This document shows, one piece after another, positions 1 to 7,530 of a stretch of 47,822 bases of DNA. The position numbers and the translations under genes are program-made. The stretch's first letter is position 1; the number at the start of each line of letters is the position of its first letter. This DNA is from Anaerolineales bacterium UBA7227 (GTDB taxonomy: Bacteria > Chloroflexota > Anaerolineae > Anaerolineales > Villigracilaceae), in contig DKTP01000072.1 in the NCBI GenBank assembly GCA_002473085.1, positions 1 to 47,822 on the forward strand, given 5' to 3'. Under the pieces are notes generated by a model. That model was not told where the DNA came from. It made no database searches and worked only from the letters and a program-made list of their open reading frames with translations.

Positions 1-126
1 TCTTTATGTCGGCGGGGGAGGCGACCCGGTTGACAGCGTCTATAACCAAATGATGAAGGATACGTGTTATCGAGACGGGGTGAAGCGAAGGAATGACATA
101 GTCGTGAGCATTGCGCTTAAAAGAAG

Positions 127-276
127 TTATACAAAAAAAGATAATACCGAATGGCAGGACTGGGAGCAGAGTTGCCGGGTGCAGAACTGCTCCTGTAAGG
201 CTCCGCCGACGCCGACTTTGACTCCGAGCAAGTCCGCCTGCGCTTCGGGCGTCAGGATGACTTGATACAGTTTCAT
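127..276 (-). pseudogene. RelE-type toxin remnant
   Basis: The frame opens with MKLYQVILTPEAQADL, which matches the usual start of RelE/ParE toxins. It then loses all resemblance and stops after 49 residues, where the family normally has about 85-100. Its start codon overlaps the stop of the preceding antitoxin-like gene as ATGA, the usual toxin-antitoxin arrangement. The switch from toxin-like to unrelated sequence lies near position 228, so I read this as a toxin gene broken by deletion or recombination. The RelE match rests on the first 16 residues only. Confidence 0.5.
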
Positions 277-509
277 CCCCCAACTTCCTTTCGGAAGGAT
301 TCCAGATCCATGCCTTCGCCCGTTTCGGATTGTTTGATCGCCATTCGAAGCGACGCGGCAAATTCAGGGCGAAGTTTGCTTGCGGGTTCGTCAATGCTGG
401 TCAGCGCGTCCATCAATTGCGTCATCCAGACTTCGAGCCGCCTGTCTACTGCGCGCTCCACGAGCGTCTCGAATTCGTTGGTTGATAATTGGCTGAGTGT
501 TTTGTTCAT
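273..509 (-). CDS. Small antitoxin-like protein next to RelE remnant
   Basis: This is a 78-residue acidic helical protein. Residues 9-35 form a charged helix (FETLVERAVDRRLEVWM), followed by a segment rich in Phe, Arg and Glu (RPEFAASL, GEGMDLESF). Proteins of this shape often sit directly upstream of RelE/ParE toxins, and here the stop overlaps the start of a RelE-like remnant by four bases. AAAGG lies 6-8 bases before the ATG. I see no recognised DNA-binding motif, so the antitoxin role is inferred from position and composition. With its toxin broken it may now be an orphan. Confidence 0.6.
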   Translation of the reverse strand: MNKTLSQLSTNEFETLVERAVDRRLEVWMTQLMDALTSIDEPASKLRPEFAASLRMAIKQSETGEGMDLESFRKEVGG

Positions 510-552
510 GGATTACCTTTCAATGACGTTCGGAATTATATCCCGTATTCAT

Positions 553-2817
553 TTATCTCTCCCCTCTCACCATCGCCTCAAACGCCAAATTCGGCGTGGA
601 CTCGCCTTTGCGTCCCGTGTTCCACGTCACGATCAAATCGCGTTTGGCGCGGGTGATCCCGACATACAGCAATCGCAGACGTTCGCGGGTATAGTCCTCG
701 CGCGAGACGAGAGTGGCGGCGCCCTCCTCATACCAGTCAAACTCGCCAGACGCGAGCGCGGCCTTCAACTGCGCCAGCGCCTCGGCTTCGAGATTCAACT
801 TGTTGCGCACAAACCACTTCTCCGAAATATAACCGTCATATTTTTGCAGCGACGGGAAATCGTAATTGTTCACGCTCATCAAATAGACGCGGTCCCACTC
901 CAGCCCCTTGGCCTTGTGCATCGTCGTCACCACCACTTTGCCGCGGTGCGCGTTCGGGTCGAAACCCGAGTCGTCCGACGAGAAGCCGATGAAGCGCCGT
1001 TCGTTGCGCGCGATGACTCCCAGCTCGGATGTCAGTTCGGGCAGACGCCACTCGGCATGGACGTCCGCCGCCTGGCGCAACGCCAGCGCGAGTTTGTGCG
1101 CCAGCGCCAGGTCTGCGGGATCGGCGAACAATTCCTGAGCGAGAGTCAGGACCAACTGATCAATCGGAAGCGTGACCGCGCCCAGCCAGCGGTTGACGAC
1201 GACTCGAAACGCGTCCAACTCGACGACGACAGACTCCGCCTCCGACTCCCCGATAGTTGCCAGCCAATCTGAATCGGGACGCGGCGCCGTGAACGCTTCC
1301 GTCTCCCCGACCTTGCGGAGGAGTTCTGTTGTCGTTGCGAGGAGCGCTTTTTGCGACGAAGTAATCTCCTCGTCTTCAGGAGATAGCTTCTCCCCCGTCG
1401 AGGCTCGCGCTGACGGGTCTCTCCAATCCCGCCTCCACACCTGATACGCCCGCGCCAACTTCGTCGGGGACGAGGGATCGGATAGGTAACTCAGCACGTT
1501 CCCCAACGCGCCCGCGGTGAGACGGGTCTTGTCGGTGCTGTTGAGCAGTTCCACAAATTCGATCTTCTGCGCTTTGAGCGCGTTGATCACGTCTGTGCCG
1601 CGCAGGTTACGCGGGACGAGTACGGCCAACGTCCAATCTTGGTGATCGGGGAGCCAGTTCTTGATCGAGTTAACGACCGCGGTCACCTCTTCTTCGGGGG
1701 TGAATTTGTTGGGGATGAAGCGCACGGCCTCGGGGTCCGCGGGTGGATTCGGCTGCGGGTCGTCGGGCGCGGCGGCCTGGATGTGGGGAACGCTCAAAGC
1801 GTCGCGCACGGCTGGGGCGGGGTGCGAAGCGTTCGTCCAGTCAATCAGATAATTGGCAACGTCAATGATGGCCTGTTGCGAGCGTCCGCTGACGGGAAGT
1901 TCCTGCTTGATGTCGGCTTCATGAGCGATGAATTCGCGCAGGAGTTTGGGGTCGGCGGTGGTGAACGTCTCGAAGATGGCCTGGTTCGGGTCGCCGACGC
2001 GCACCCAGTTCGTGGCAAGCAATCTTAAAATTTTTTCCTGGATGGCGCTGGAGTCCTGCGCTTCGTCTTCGAGGATGTAGGGGAAGCGGTATTGGAGGCG
2101 GGAGAGGTAGTCGGTGTCGGTTTGGAGGATGCGGTGGGCGTACATGACGAGGTCGTCGAAGTCCACCGCGCCGCGGTAGCGCAGGGCTTGTTGATATTTG
2201 TCGTAGATCCACCAACCCATCTCGGCGAGGGGAAGAGCGGCAGGCGCGTTGTCTAATTTCACGCGCAGGTCTTCGGGCGTGAGCGCGTAATTTTTGCAGG
2301 TGCGGATGAAGACCATGCCGAGGTTGTGGACGAGGTCGGGCAGTTGCTGACGGCGCGCCCAGTCGCGTTTGCTGGCGTCCATTTCGGGGTCGAGGTAATC
2401 GTCGAGATGATTCGGGAAGGTGGACAGCCACGCGTTGGCCGACTCTTTGCGGATGAACTCGGACTCGCGCTCGTCTACGATCTGGAAGCGATCCTCCAGC
2501 CCCGCCAGCGACGGTTTCTCGCGGACGATGTCATGCGCCAGTCCGTGCAATGTGCGGACGCGGTAGCCGAGATGCGGGATCAGTCCGCGCGCCTCCACCA
2601 TCTGGCTGATGCGCGCCGAGAAGTTGTCCACCGCCGAGTTGACGAGCGTGACGATGAGGACGTCCTGGTCCGCTTCGAGCGCGCCGCTGGAGATGATCTG
2701 CGCGGCGAGCGCGCTGAGGGTGAAGGTCTTGCCAGAGCCTGGGACGGCGGAGATGCCCATGCGTCCGCCGCGGTAGCGGAGGATGTCGAGTTGGGAGGGG
2801 CGGAAGGTGAATTGCAT
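553..2817 (-). CDS. UvrD/Rep-type superfamily 1 DNA helicase
   Basis: This 754-residue ATP-dependent 3'-5' DNA helicase has the complete SF1A motif set. Walker A is at 24-31 (AVPGSGKT) and the Walker B box DEAQD at 251-255. Motif III is VGDPNQAIF, motif V is TTMHKAKGLEWD and motif VI is LRLLYVGITRAKRDL near the C-terminus. There is no added RecB-type nuclease domain. It lies in the same direction as a degenerate AddB/UvrD-like ATPase about 900 bp upstream, with three small toxin/antitoxin-like genes between them. That pairing suggests a two-subunit repair helicase, but this is inference. Helicase identity is firm; a PcrA, UvrD or dedicated repair role is open. Confidence 0.93.
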   Translation of the reverse strand: MQFTFRPSQLDILRYRGGRMGISAVPGSGKTFTLSALAAQIISSGALEADQDVLIVTLVNSAVDNFSARISQMVEARGLIPHLGYRVRTLHGLAHDIVREKPSLAGLEDRFQIVDERESEFIRKESANAWLSTFPNHLDDYLDPEMDASKRDWARRQQLPDLVHNLGMVFIRTCKNYALTPEDLRVKLDNAPAALPLAEMGWWIYDKYQQALRYRGAVDFDDLVMYAHRILQTDTDYLSRLQYRFPYILEDEAQDSSAIQEKILRLLATNWVRVGDPNQAIFETFTTADPKLLREFIAHEADIKQELPVSGRSQQAIIDVANYLIDWTNASHPAPAVRDALSVPHIQAAAPDDPQPNPPADPEAVRFIPNKFTPEEEVTAVVNSIKNWLPDHQDWTLAVLVPRNLRGTDVINALKAQKIEFVELLNSTDKTRLTAGALGNVLSYLSDPSSPTKLARAYQVWRRDWRDPSARASTGEKLSPEDEEITSSQKALLATTTELLRKVGETEAFTAPRPDSDWLATIGESEAESVVVELDAFRVVVNRWLGAVTLPIDQLVLTLAQELFADPADLALAHKLALALRQAADVHAEWRLPELTSELGVIARNERRFIGFSSDDSGFDPNAHRGKVVVTTMHKAKGLEWDRVYLMSVNNYDFPSLQKYDGYISEKWFVRNKLNLEAEALAQLKAALASGEFDWYEEGAATLVSREDYTRERLRLLYVGITRAKRDLIVTWNTGRKGESTPNLAFEAMVRGER

Positions 2818-2824
2818 TCCAGCG

Positions 2825-3178
2825 TTAAGGTAATGCAGTCATGCGAACGCGCTTATCTTCAATCACCGAAAAGTGACCAGCCCAATCCCCGCGGCTTGCA
2901 ATAGCCTGAACTGCAACTTGCGCGATATGTTGTGATGACGGAGCGGAGATTCGGAATAAAACTATCCCACATGCGGCTGGTAATTTCGAACGAAATGCCA
3001 ATTCCCCAAAATCTTTATCGAATGTGATTAGAATGCGCTCTTCTCTTTGAGCGCGGGTAAGGACTTGTTCATCATTGCTCCCGCGCGCGTCTTCTCGAAT
3101 CCAGGCGACATCTTCCCCGTTTTCGCGCAAAGCCATAACAGCATCAAGCGGAAAGTTCTCATTGGCGAGAAAGCGCAT
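2825..3178 (-). CDS. DUF5615 PIN-like protein (probable toxin)
   Basis: The 117-residue protein begins MRFLANENFPLDAVMALRE and contains ILITFDKDFGEL at about residue 75. This pattern is typical of the DUF5615 PIN-like family, in which clustered acidic residues (N7-E8, D38, D81-D84 region) resemble a PIN ribonuclease site. It starts two bases after the DUF433 gene, its usual partner, and the pair resembles a type II toxin-antitoxin module. Nuclease activity is not proven for most members. The gene ends 7 bp before the UvrD-type helicase start, so all of them may be read on one transcript. Confidence 0.8.
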   Translation of the reverse strand: MRFLANENFPLDAVMALRENGEDVAWIREDARGSNDEQVLTRAQREERILITFDKDFGELAFRSKLPAACGIVLFRISAPSSQHIAQVAVQAIASRGDWAGHFSVIEDKRVRMTALP

Positions 3179-3180
3179 GG

Positions 3181-3420
3181 CTATACCTGAGATAGTTCAA
3201 GCGGATAGATTTTTTCTGCTTTCAACAGGTTAGCGGCATATTTCAAGCAAGCCGCAACATCCTCGTGAGTGATCCCAGGATAGTTCCTCAGCACTTCGCT
3301 TTCAGGCCAACCCTGCGCCAGCAAATCCACGATGAATTCGACGGCGAGTCTCGTCCCTTTGACGATGGGCTTGCCGACGAGGATGTTGGGGTCAATGGTA
3401 ATGTGATTTTGCCAGTCCAT
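3181..3420 (-). CDS. DUF433 protein (probable antitoxin)
   Basis: This 79-residue protein has the DUF433 signature: ITIDPNILVGKPIVKGTRL near the N-terminus, then a helix-turn-helix-like stretch (SEVLRNYPGITHEDVAACL). DUF433 proteins commonly pair with DUF5615 PIN-like proteins, which is the case here with a two-base gap. I chose the ATG at 3420 because AGGAGAT stands just before it; upstream in-frame starts have no such site. The leader GCAAGGAGATTCTT is identical to that of the next upstream small gene, which suggests a local duplication of the translation start region. Confidence 0.8.
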   Translation of the reverse strand: MDWQNHITIDPNILVGKPIVKGTRLAVEFIVDLLAQGWPESEVLRNYPGITHEDVAACLKYAANLLKAEKIYPLELSQV

Positions 3421-3460
3421 AAGAATCTCCTTGCTATTTGATTTCCTTGACCACATCATT

Positions 3461-3658
3461 CTATTTCAACCAGCCCGCCTTCTTGCGGTCTCCGCCTGCG
3501 GCTTTCAAATCCGCGAAAGCCTTGCGGACAATGTCCAGGTCTTCCAGCGTCTCCAGCCACTCGATCAACGCTTCCCATTCCTCTTCGCTGATGACGGCGA
3601 AGCGTTTTCCTTTGGCTTCCACAAATTGAACAGACTGTAAGGCTTCCATTGCGCTCAT
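3461..3658 (-). CDS. Small acidic protein, possible antitoxin
   Basis: The 65-residue product has a beta-rich start (VQFVEAKGKRFAVISEEEWEAL) followed by an amphipathic helix (EWLETLEDLDIVRKAF). This shape is seen in Phd/YefM-like antitoxins and in small proteins that accompany PIN-type toxins, but I cannot place it in a named family. Its ribosome-binding leader is the same as that of the DUF433 gene downstream. It lies between the degenerate ATPase gene and the DUF433/DUF5615 pair, with all genes in the same direction. Confidence 0.65.
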   Translation of the reverse strand: MSAMEALQSVQFVEAKGKRFAVISEEEWEALIEWLETLEDLDIVRKAFADLKAAGGDRKKAGWLK

Positions 3659-3715
3659 AAGAATCTCCTTGCTACTTGCTTATTTTAGCATGTTCTCTAA
3701 CCTGACACCTGACAC

Positions 3716-5809
3716 CTACTCACCTGACACTTCCTGCAACACCCTCTGGAACGCGCGTAGCAACGTGCCGCGTTGCTCGAAACCTGTCTCGCCCAGTTCG
3801 GGGATGGCGAGATAGATTTTTTCGCGGCAGCGGCTGAGCAGGCCGCGCACGAGACGCGCCAGCGATTCGGTCTCTGCCTGGACTTCGTCCGCATCGCCCC
3901 AACTCCGCGCGGGATCCCAGCCGCGGCTGAGGACGTAGGGCTGGGTCAACGGCTGGGCGAGGCGTTCCACCCATCCGTTCGAGCCTGGGTCGAGCCAGAA
4001 TTGCACCGCGACGGGACGGTTCATCATCAGGAAGGTGTGCGCGGGGGCGATGAGGACGGCGTCGTCCGATTCGCTTCTCCACGATTCGAGATATTGCGCG
4101 GCGATGACTCCGTCCTGGAGCATGGAGAGGTATTCTTTGCCAAGATCAGGTAATTGGAAATTGGTAACTGGAGATTGGGGTTCGAGGGCTTGACGGAATT
4201 TTTGGACGGATTCGATCAAACTCGCGGCCACTTTGACCGCGTCGAGATTGGCGTGGAATCCGAAATCGGGCTGGGACAGGATCTCGCCGAAGAGTTTGCG
4301 GAGGAAGTGGTCGAGGGGGAGCGGGTCGCCGTCACGATACATCATCAGCCAGTTGCGGAGGGCGGTGTAGCGTTCGCCGAGGGTGTAGGTGACGCGTTCC
4401 TGCATTTCGGGTTTGATCTCTTCAAAGGTGGAGAGACGCAGGTCTTTGGGGCGATAGACGATCTCGGAGAGCAGTTGCGCGCGGACGAGGTCCGTGCCGA
4501 GGGCGAACATGAAGGCGTAGGCGGCGTCGAAGCGGCTGGGGCGAAGATTCCAATCGGGGTGGGCGAGCGCGGCTAAAGTCAGGAGGGCTTGCGAGGCGGG
4601 TTCGTCCCGCAGGGAGCGCGAGGGACGATGAGTCCGCCAGGGGATTTTTTCCTGCTCCAGACGATGCGTGATCGCGAAGCGCAGGGAGTCAGAGAGATAG
4701 GGGGCGAGGATGACAATGTCAGAAGGCAGAAGGCTGAAAGCAGAAAGCAGATCTTTGATTTTCGTAACGATTGAATCCAGAAGTTCGGGGTAGTAGCGTT
4801 TGGCAAGGATGTCGGCGATGTCGAATGTGCCGTGGATGCCGTCGGTGGGGAGTCGGGTGATGGCGGTGTTGAGCGAGTTGGAGAGACCTTCCACATATTC
4901 GGACATGACGAAGGAGTCGCTCATCTCGACGACTTCGTGGCAGGTGTCGGCGAGCGATTCGCCCGTGACGGGATCGCCGCCGAGGAAGTAACGATAGCCC
5001 GCGCCCTCGTCGTAGATCAACAACGCGGAGTCGAAGTCGGGCATCCACTCGCGGAGGATGTCGTGGGCGCGGGGGCCGTCTTCTTCGACGTTGTCGTAGA
5101 CGAGGTGACGGTAGGTGCGCGTGAGGTGGTCGCGTACCATCGGCTCAGGCCAGAGGAGGTTGGCGAAGATTTCAAACTGGAGGGAGAAGTCGAGCAGGTT
5201 GTGTTCGAGGCAGTACTCGCGGAACAGGGTCGCGCAAGCCTGCGCGTCGGCGTGGACGCGGCGCCGGGCGGGGCCGCCCGTCCACGCGGCGGAGAGACGG
5301 TCGGCGATCTCGCGGTAGTCGAAGCCGACGACGGCGGATTTGTTCAGGTTATCTATGATCTGCGAGTAGAGGCGGTTGCGGTCAATGGTGATGGACTCAA
5401 AGAAGCCCTCGTCCAGTTTGGGGCGGACGAGGCGCGCCATGTAATATTGCGCGGTTTCGAGGGTGAGGAAGACGGGCGGCTGGTCGGGATTTTTGAATCC
5501 CGCGCGGTCGGAGACGAGCGGCCAGAAGAGTTCGCACATGCGGCGGGCGAGTCCGCCGAGGGTGGCGAAGGTGACCTGTCCACCGGAGAGGCCCGCGGCG
5601 AGGATGGCCTGCTCGTAGGGCGTTTGCAGAGTCCGCTGGGGAGTGAGAATCAGCACGGACTCGGCGGGCAGGCCCGAGGTCAGGAGACGAAGCGAGCGCT
5701 GCACAGCTGCGGTCGTCTTGCCCGCGCCCGCGCGTCCACGCAGGAAGATCTTCGCGTCGAGGGGAAGGTCGGCGATGGCGCGCTGGGCGGGGGCGAGGTC
5801 GAGGGTCAT
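3716..5809 (-). CDS. Degenerate AddB/UvrD-like helicase subunit
   Basis: This 697-residue protein begins MTLDLAPAQRAIADLPL and has a clear Walker A (GRAGAGKT, 25-32) in a UvrD/AddB-like frame. Where active helicases read DEAQD, it reads YDNVEED (about 238-244), so the catalytic Glu position is Asn. The later motifs are also weak, with VLIAPAHTFLMMNRPVAVQF and QPYVLSRGWDPARSW near the C-terminus. It may be a structural partner of the complete helicase at 553-2817. The start at 5809 overlaps the dienelactone hydrolase stop as ATGA. Two stretches look repeat-derived: about residues 353-363 (DLLSAFSLLPS) and 544-554 (SPVTNFQLPDL). No Fe-S or PD-(D/E)XK nuclease motif is visible. Confidence 0.75.
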   Translation of the reverse strand: MTLDLAPAQRAIADLPLDAKIFLRGRAGAGKTTAAVQRSLRLLTSGLPAESVLILTPQRTLQTPYEQAILAAGLSGGQVTFATLGGLARRMCELFWPLVSDRAGFKNPDQPPVFLTLETAQYYMARLVRPKLDEGFFESITIDRNRLYSQIIDNLNKSAVVGFDYREIADRLSAAWTGGPARRRVHADAQACATLFREYCLEHNLLDFSLQFEIFANLLWPEPMVRDHLTRTYRHLVYDNVEEDGPRAHDILREWMPDFDSALLIYDEGAGYRYFLGGDPVTGESLADTCHEVVEMSDSFVMSEYVEGLSNSLNTAITRLPTDGIHGTFDIADILAKRYYPELLDSIVTKIKDLLSAFSLLPSDIVILAPYLSDSLRFAITHRLEQEKIPWRTHRPSRSLRDEPASQALLTLAALAHPDWNLRPSRFDAAYAFMFALGTDLVRAQLLSEIVYRPKDLRLSTFEEIKPEMQERVTYTLGERYTALRNWLMMYRDGDPLPLDHFLRKLFGEILSQPDFGFHANLDAVKVAASLIESVQKFRQALEPQSPVTNFQLPDLGKEYLSMLQDGVIAAQYLESWRSESDDAVLIAPAHTFLMMNRPVAVQFWLDPGSNGWVERLAQPLTQPYVLSRGWDPARSWGDADEVQAETESLARLVRGLLSRCREKIYLAIPELGETGFEQRGTLLRAFQRVLQEVSGE
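4149..4179. repeat. Repeat family A copy inside a coding region
   Basis: The stretch reads TAATTGG, AAATTGG, TAACTGG, AGATTGG in succession, the same low-complexity pattern that fills several gaps of the sHdr cluster (for example 15709-15781). Here it lies in frame inside the degenerate helicase gene and encodes SPVTNFQLPDL on the minus strand. Confidence 0.7.
4721..4750. repeat. AGAAGGCAGAAGGC-type repeat inside a coding region
   Basis: The plus strand reads AGAAGGCAGAAGGCTGAAAG followed by CAGAAAGCAG, a run of 7-base units. It is in frame in the degenerate helicase gene, where it encodes LLSAFSLLPS. It resembles the low-complexity repeats elsewhere in the window in style but has a different unit. 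Confidence 0.6.
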
Positions 5810-6474
5810 TTCAAATGTTTGGCGAAGAATTTCTTCACGTGCTCCCAGGCGTCCCGCGCGGCTTCGGGTTTGTAGGTGGTCGGGTCGTTGTCGCGGAAGA
5901 AGGCGTGTCCCGAGTTGGGGTAGACGATAACCTCGTGTTCGAGACCGAGTTCGCCGAGCAGTTTGTCGAATTGTTCGACCGTGCCGACGGGGATGGACTG
6001 GTCCGCGTCGCCGAAGAGACCGAGGACGGGCGCGCGCAGCGCGTGCATCTGGTCGAAGATGTTTTGCATCCCGCCGCCGTAGAAGGTGCAGACGGCGTCG
6101 AGCGGGCGGCGGATGCCAAGCGTCAGCGACATCCTGCCGCCGAAGCAGAATCCGACGCTGCCGACTTTGCCCGTGCATTGCGGATGGCTTTTGAAGCCGT
6201 CGAAGACTTTTTCGAGGTCGTCGGGCGCGCCGGGGCCGTACTTTGCGACGAGGGAGGCGGCTTTGTCGCTTTCGCTGAGCGCGGCCAGTTCGCCGCGATA
6301 GAGGTCGGGCGAAAAGGCCAGGTAGCCCTCCGCCGCGAAGCGGTCCGCGATGGACTTGCTCTGCGGGTCGAGTCCCCACCACTCCTGGATGACGAGCAGC
6401 GCGGGGAAGGGACCGTCGCCAGCGGGTTTGGCGAGATAGCCGGGAACAGAGTTGAGTTGAGTCATTTCGCCCAT
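5806..6474 (-). CDS. Dienelactone hydrolase family protein
   Basis: This 222-residue cytoplasmic alpha/beta hydrolase has all three catalytic residues of the dienelactone hydrolase family. The Cys nucleophile is in GFCFGG (C110), the Asp in GDADQSIP (D158) and the His in NSGHAFF (H190). IQEWWGL (30-36) is the usual oxyanion and substrate loop. Length matches the family. AAAGGA lies 8 bases before the chosen ATG, and M4 is an alternative start. Members hydrolyse small esters and lactones; the substrate here cannot be told. Its stop overlaps the start of the degenerate helicase gene, so the two are probably translationally coupled. Confidence 0.93.
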   Translation of the reverse strand: MGEMTQLNSVPGYLAKPAGDGPFPALLVIQEWWGLDPQSKSIADRFAAEGYLAFSPDLYRGELAALSESDKAASLVAKYGPGAPDDLEKVFDGFKSHPQCTGKVGSVGFCFGGRMSLTLGIRRPLDAVCTFYGGGMQNIFDQMHALRAPVLGLFGDADQSIPVGTVEQFDKLLGELGLEHEVIVYPNSGHAFFRDNDPTTYKPEAARDAWEHVKKFFAKHLK

Positions 6475-6696
6475 GGGATTTTTCCTTTGGTGAGTTGGAT
6501 GAGGAGATTATACCTTCTCCTTATACTGCAAAGTCCCTGCCAAAATAGTCATTCTGGAACATGAATTGCGCGAATGGGCGAATGCGAATTGTTTTAAATT
6601 TCAATCGCCAAACGCTTGCGCCGCGCTGCGTTCGGCACAGCGCAGGCGTTCGCGTTATTTGCGATGAGGTTTTTCAATTGGATATTTTGTTTGCTG

Positions 6697-6725
6697 TTCA
6701 CATCAACTTCATTTTGTTGTATAGT
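6697..6725 (+). promoter_or_regulatory. Sigma-70-like promoter of the helical hypothetical gene
   Basis: TTCACA at 6697-6702 and TATAGT at 6720-6725 are separated by 17 bp and lie 29 bp before the ATG at 6755. The rest of the 6475-6754 gap is AT-rich and holds an imperfect GC hairpin near 6611-6654. Confidence 0.6.
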
Positions 6726-6754
6726 TATGCCCATCACACACAAGGAGTCCTTTC

Positions 6755-7216
6755 ATGTCCCCAGCCCCTCTTCAAGGCGGCGTCTCTGCCGCGAAACCGA
6801 TGAATTACACCAAGTTCTCATCCAAATTGACCGGCTCGCTCGACCAGATCAGCAAGATGATCGAGGACAACGCCAAGATGATCGATTCCATCCAGGAGGT
6901 GTCGTTGGAGTTGACCGGTTCCATCGGCGCGCTGCACACGCTCACCGTCAAGTACGCGGGCATCGCCAACCAGGTGTTGGACGTTCTGCTCCCGCTCATG
7001 CAAAAGATCCCGCTCATCCCGCCGAAACTGACGCAGTTCGCCGCCGACCTGGAGCGTCTGACGCAAAAGATCATTGACGGTCAGGCCGCGACCAGCAAGA
7101 CCATCGCCGACGTCCGCTCGGGGCTGCAAACGGGCGACGTGAGCAAACTGCAGGGTCACACAGCCGAACTTCAAAGCCTGACGCGGACGCTGAACAGCAT
7201 CCTGCCTGCGAAATAG
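6755..7216 (+). CDS. Helical hypothetical protein, coiled-coil-like
   Basis: The 153-residue product has no recognised catalytic motif and no membrane segment. It is almost wholly alpha-helical with heptad-like patterns (SLDQISKMIEDNAKMIDSI, LTQFAADLERLTQKII). A short Pro-containing break (LIPPKL) splits two long helices. It resembles small methyl-accepting-like or phasin-like helical proteins, but I cannot assign it. AAGGAG lies a proper distance before the ATG. It has its own promoter and is followed by a strong GC hairpin, so it is probably transcribed alone. Confidence 0.75.
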   Translation: MSPAPLQGGVSAAKPMNYTKFSSKLTGSLDQISKMIEDNAKMIDSIQEVSLELTGSIGALHTLTVKYAGIANQVLDVLLPLMQKIPLIPPKLTQFAADLERLTQKIIDGQAATSKTIADVRSGLQTGDVSKLQGHTAELQSLTRTLNSILPAK

Positions 7217-7225
7217 CTGGGAGGG

Positions 7226-7252
7226 ACGTCCCCGCCGCGCGCGGGGACGTCT
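7226..7252 (+). terminator. GC-rich hairpin after the helical hypothetical gene
   Basis: GACGTCCCCGC (7226-7236) and GCGGGGACGTC (7242-7252) form a perfect 11-bp stem with a 5-base loop, 9 bases after the stop. No T-run follows, so it may be a weak or Rho-assisted terminator or an mRNA end protector. Confidence 0.6.
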
Positions 7253-7308
7253 CAACCCGTTCACGCCGACATGCCCCGGTTATTGAGAAAACCGCAAGAA
7301 ATCACGCT

Positions 7309-7337
7309 TGCGCCGCTTGAATGAGCGTGCTATAATC
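7309..7337 (+). promoter_or_regulatory. Promoter of rho
   Basis: TTGCGC (7309-7314) and a consensus TATAAT (7332-7337) have a 17-bp spacer. They leave a leader of almost 190 bases before the chosen rho start at 7531. Rho genes are often autoregulated by attenuation in such leaders, so the long leader could serve that purpose; this is inference. Confidence 0.7.
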
Positions 7338-7530
7338 ATTCCAACTTCCCCGGTTACTTTAAAACCAGGACCCGCTATCTGCACAGCATTTTTGCATGCC
7401 TGTATCGGGTCGTCACCTTAACTTTGAACGAAACTCCCTTGTCTCACAATTAACCAGACCGTCGGCCTTGCCCAAGGGGGCAAAGGCCCGTTTCGCATTC
7501 CCACGTATCAAACCCACCCTGGAAGGACTT

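Noticed and set aside
2..265. A frame open from the window edge with RSYTKKDNTEWQDWEQS
   Set aside because: The first part could be the end of a real gene, but no start or family can be seen and the second half is antisense to the toxin remnant, so I do not call it.
262..1272. A 336-residue plus-strand frame at the left end
   Set aside because: It is opposite the antitoxin-like gene and the 3' end of the helicase gene and has no recognisable domain.
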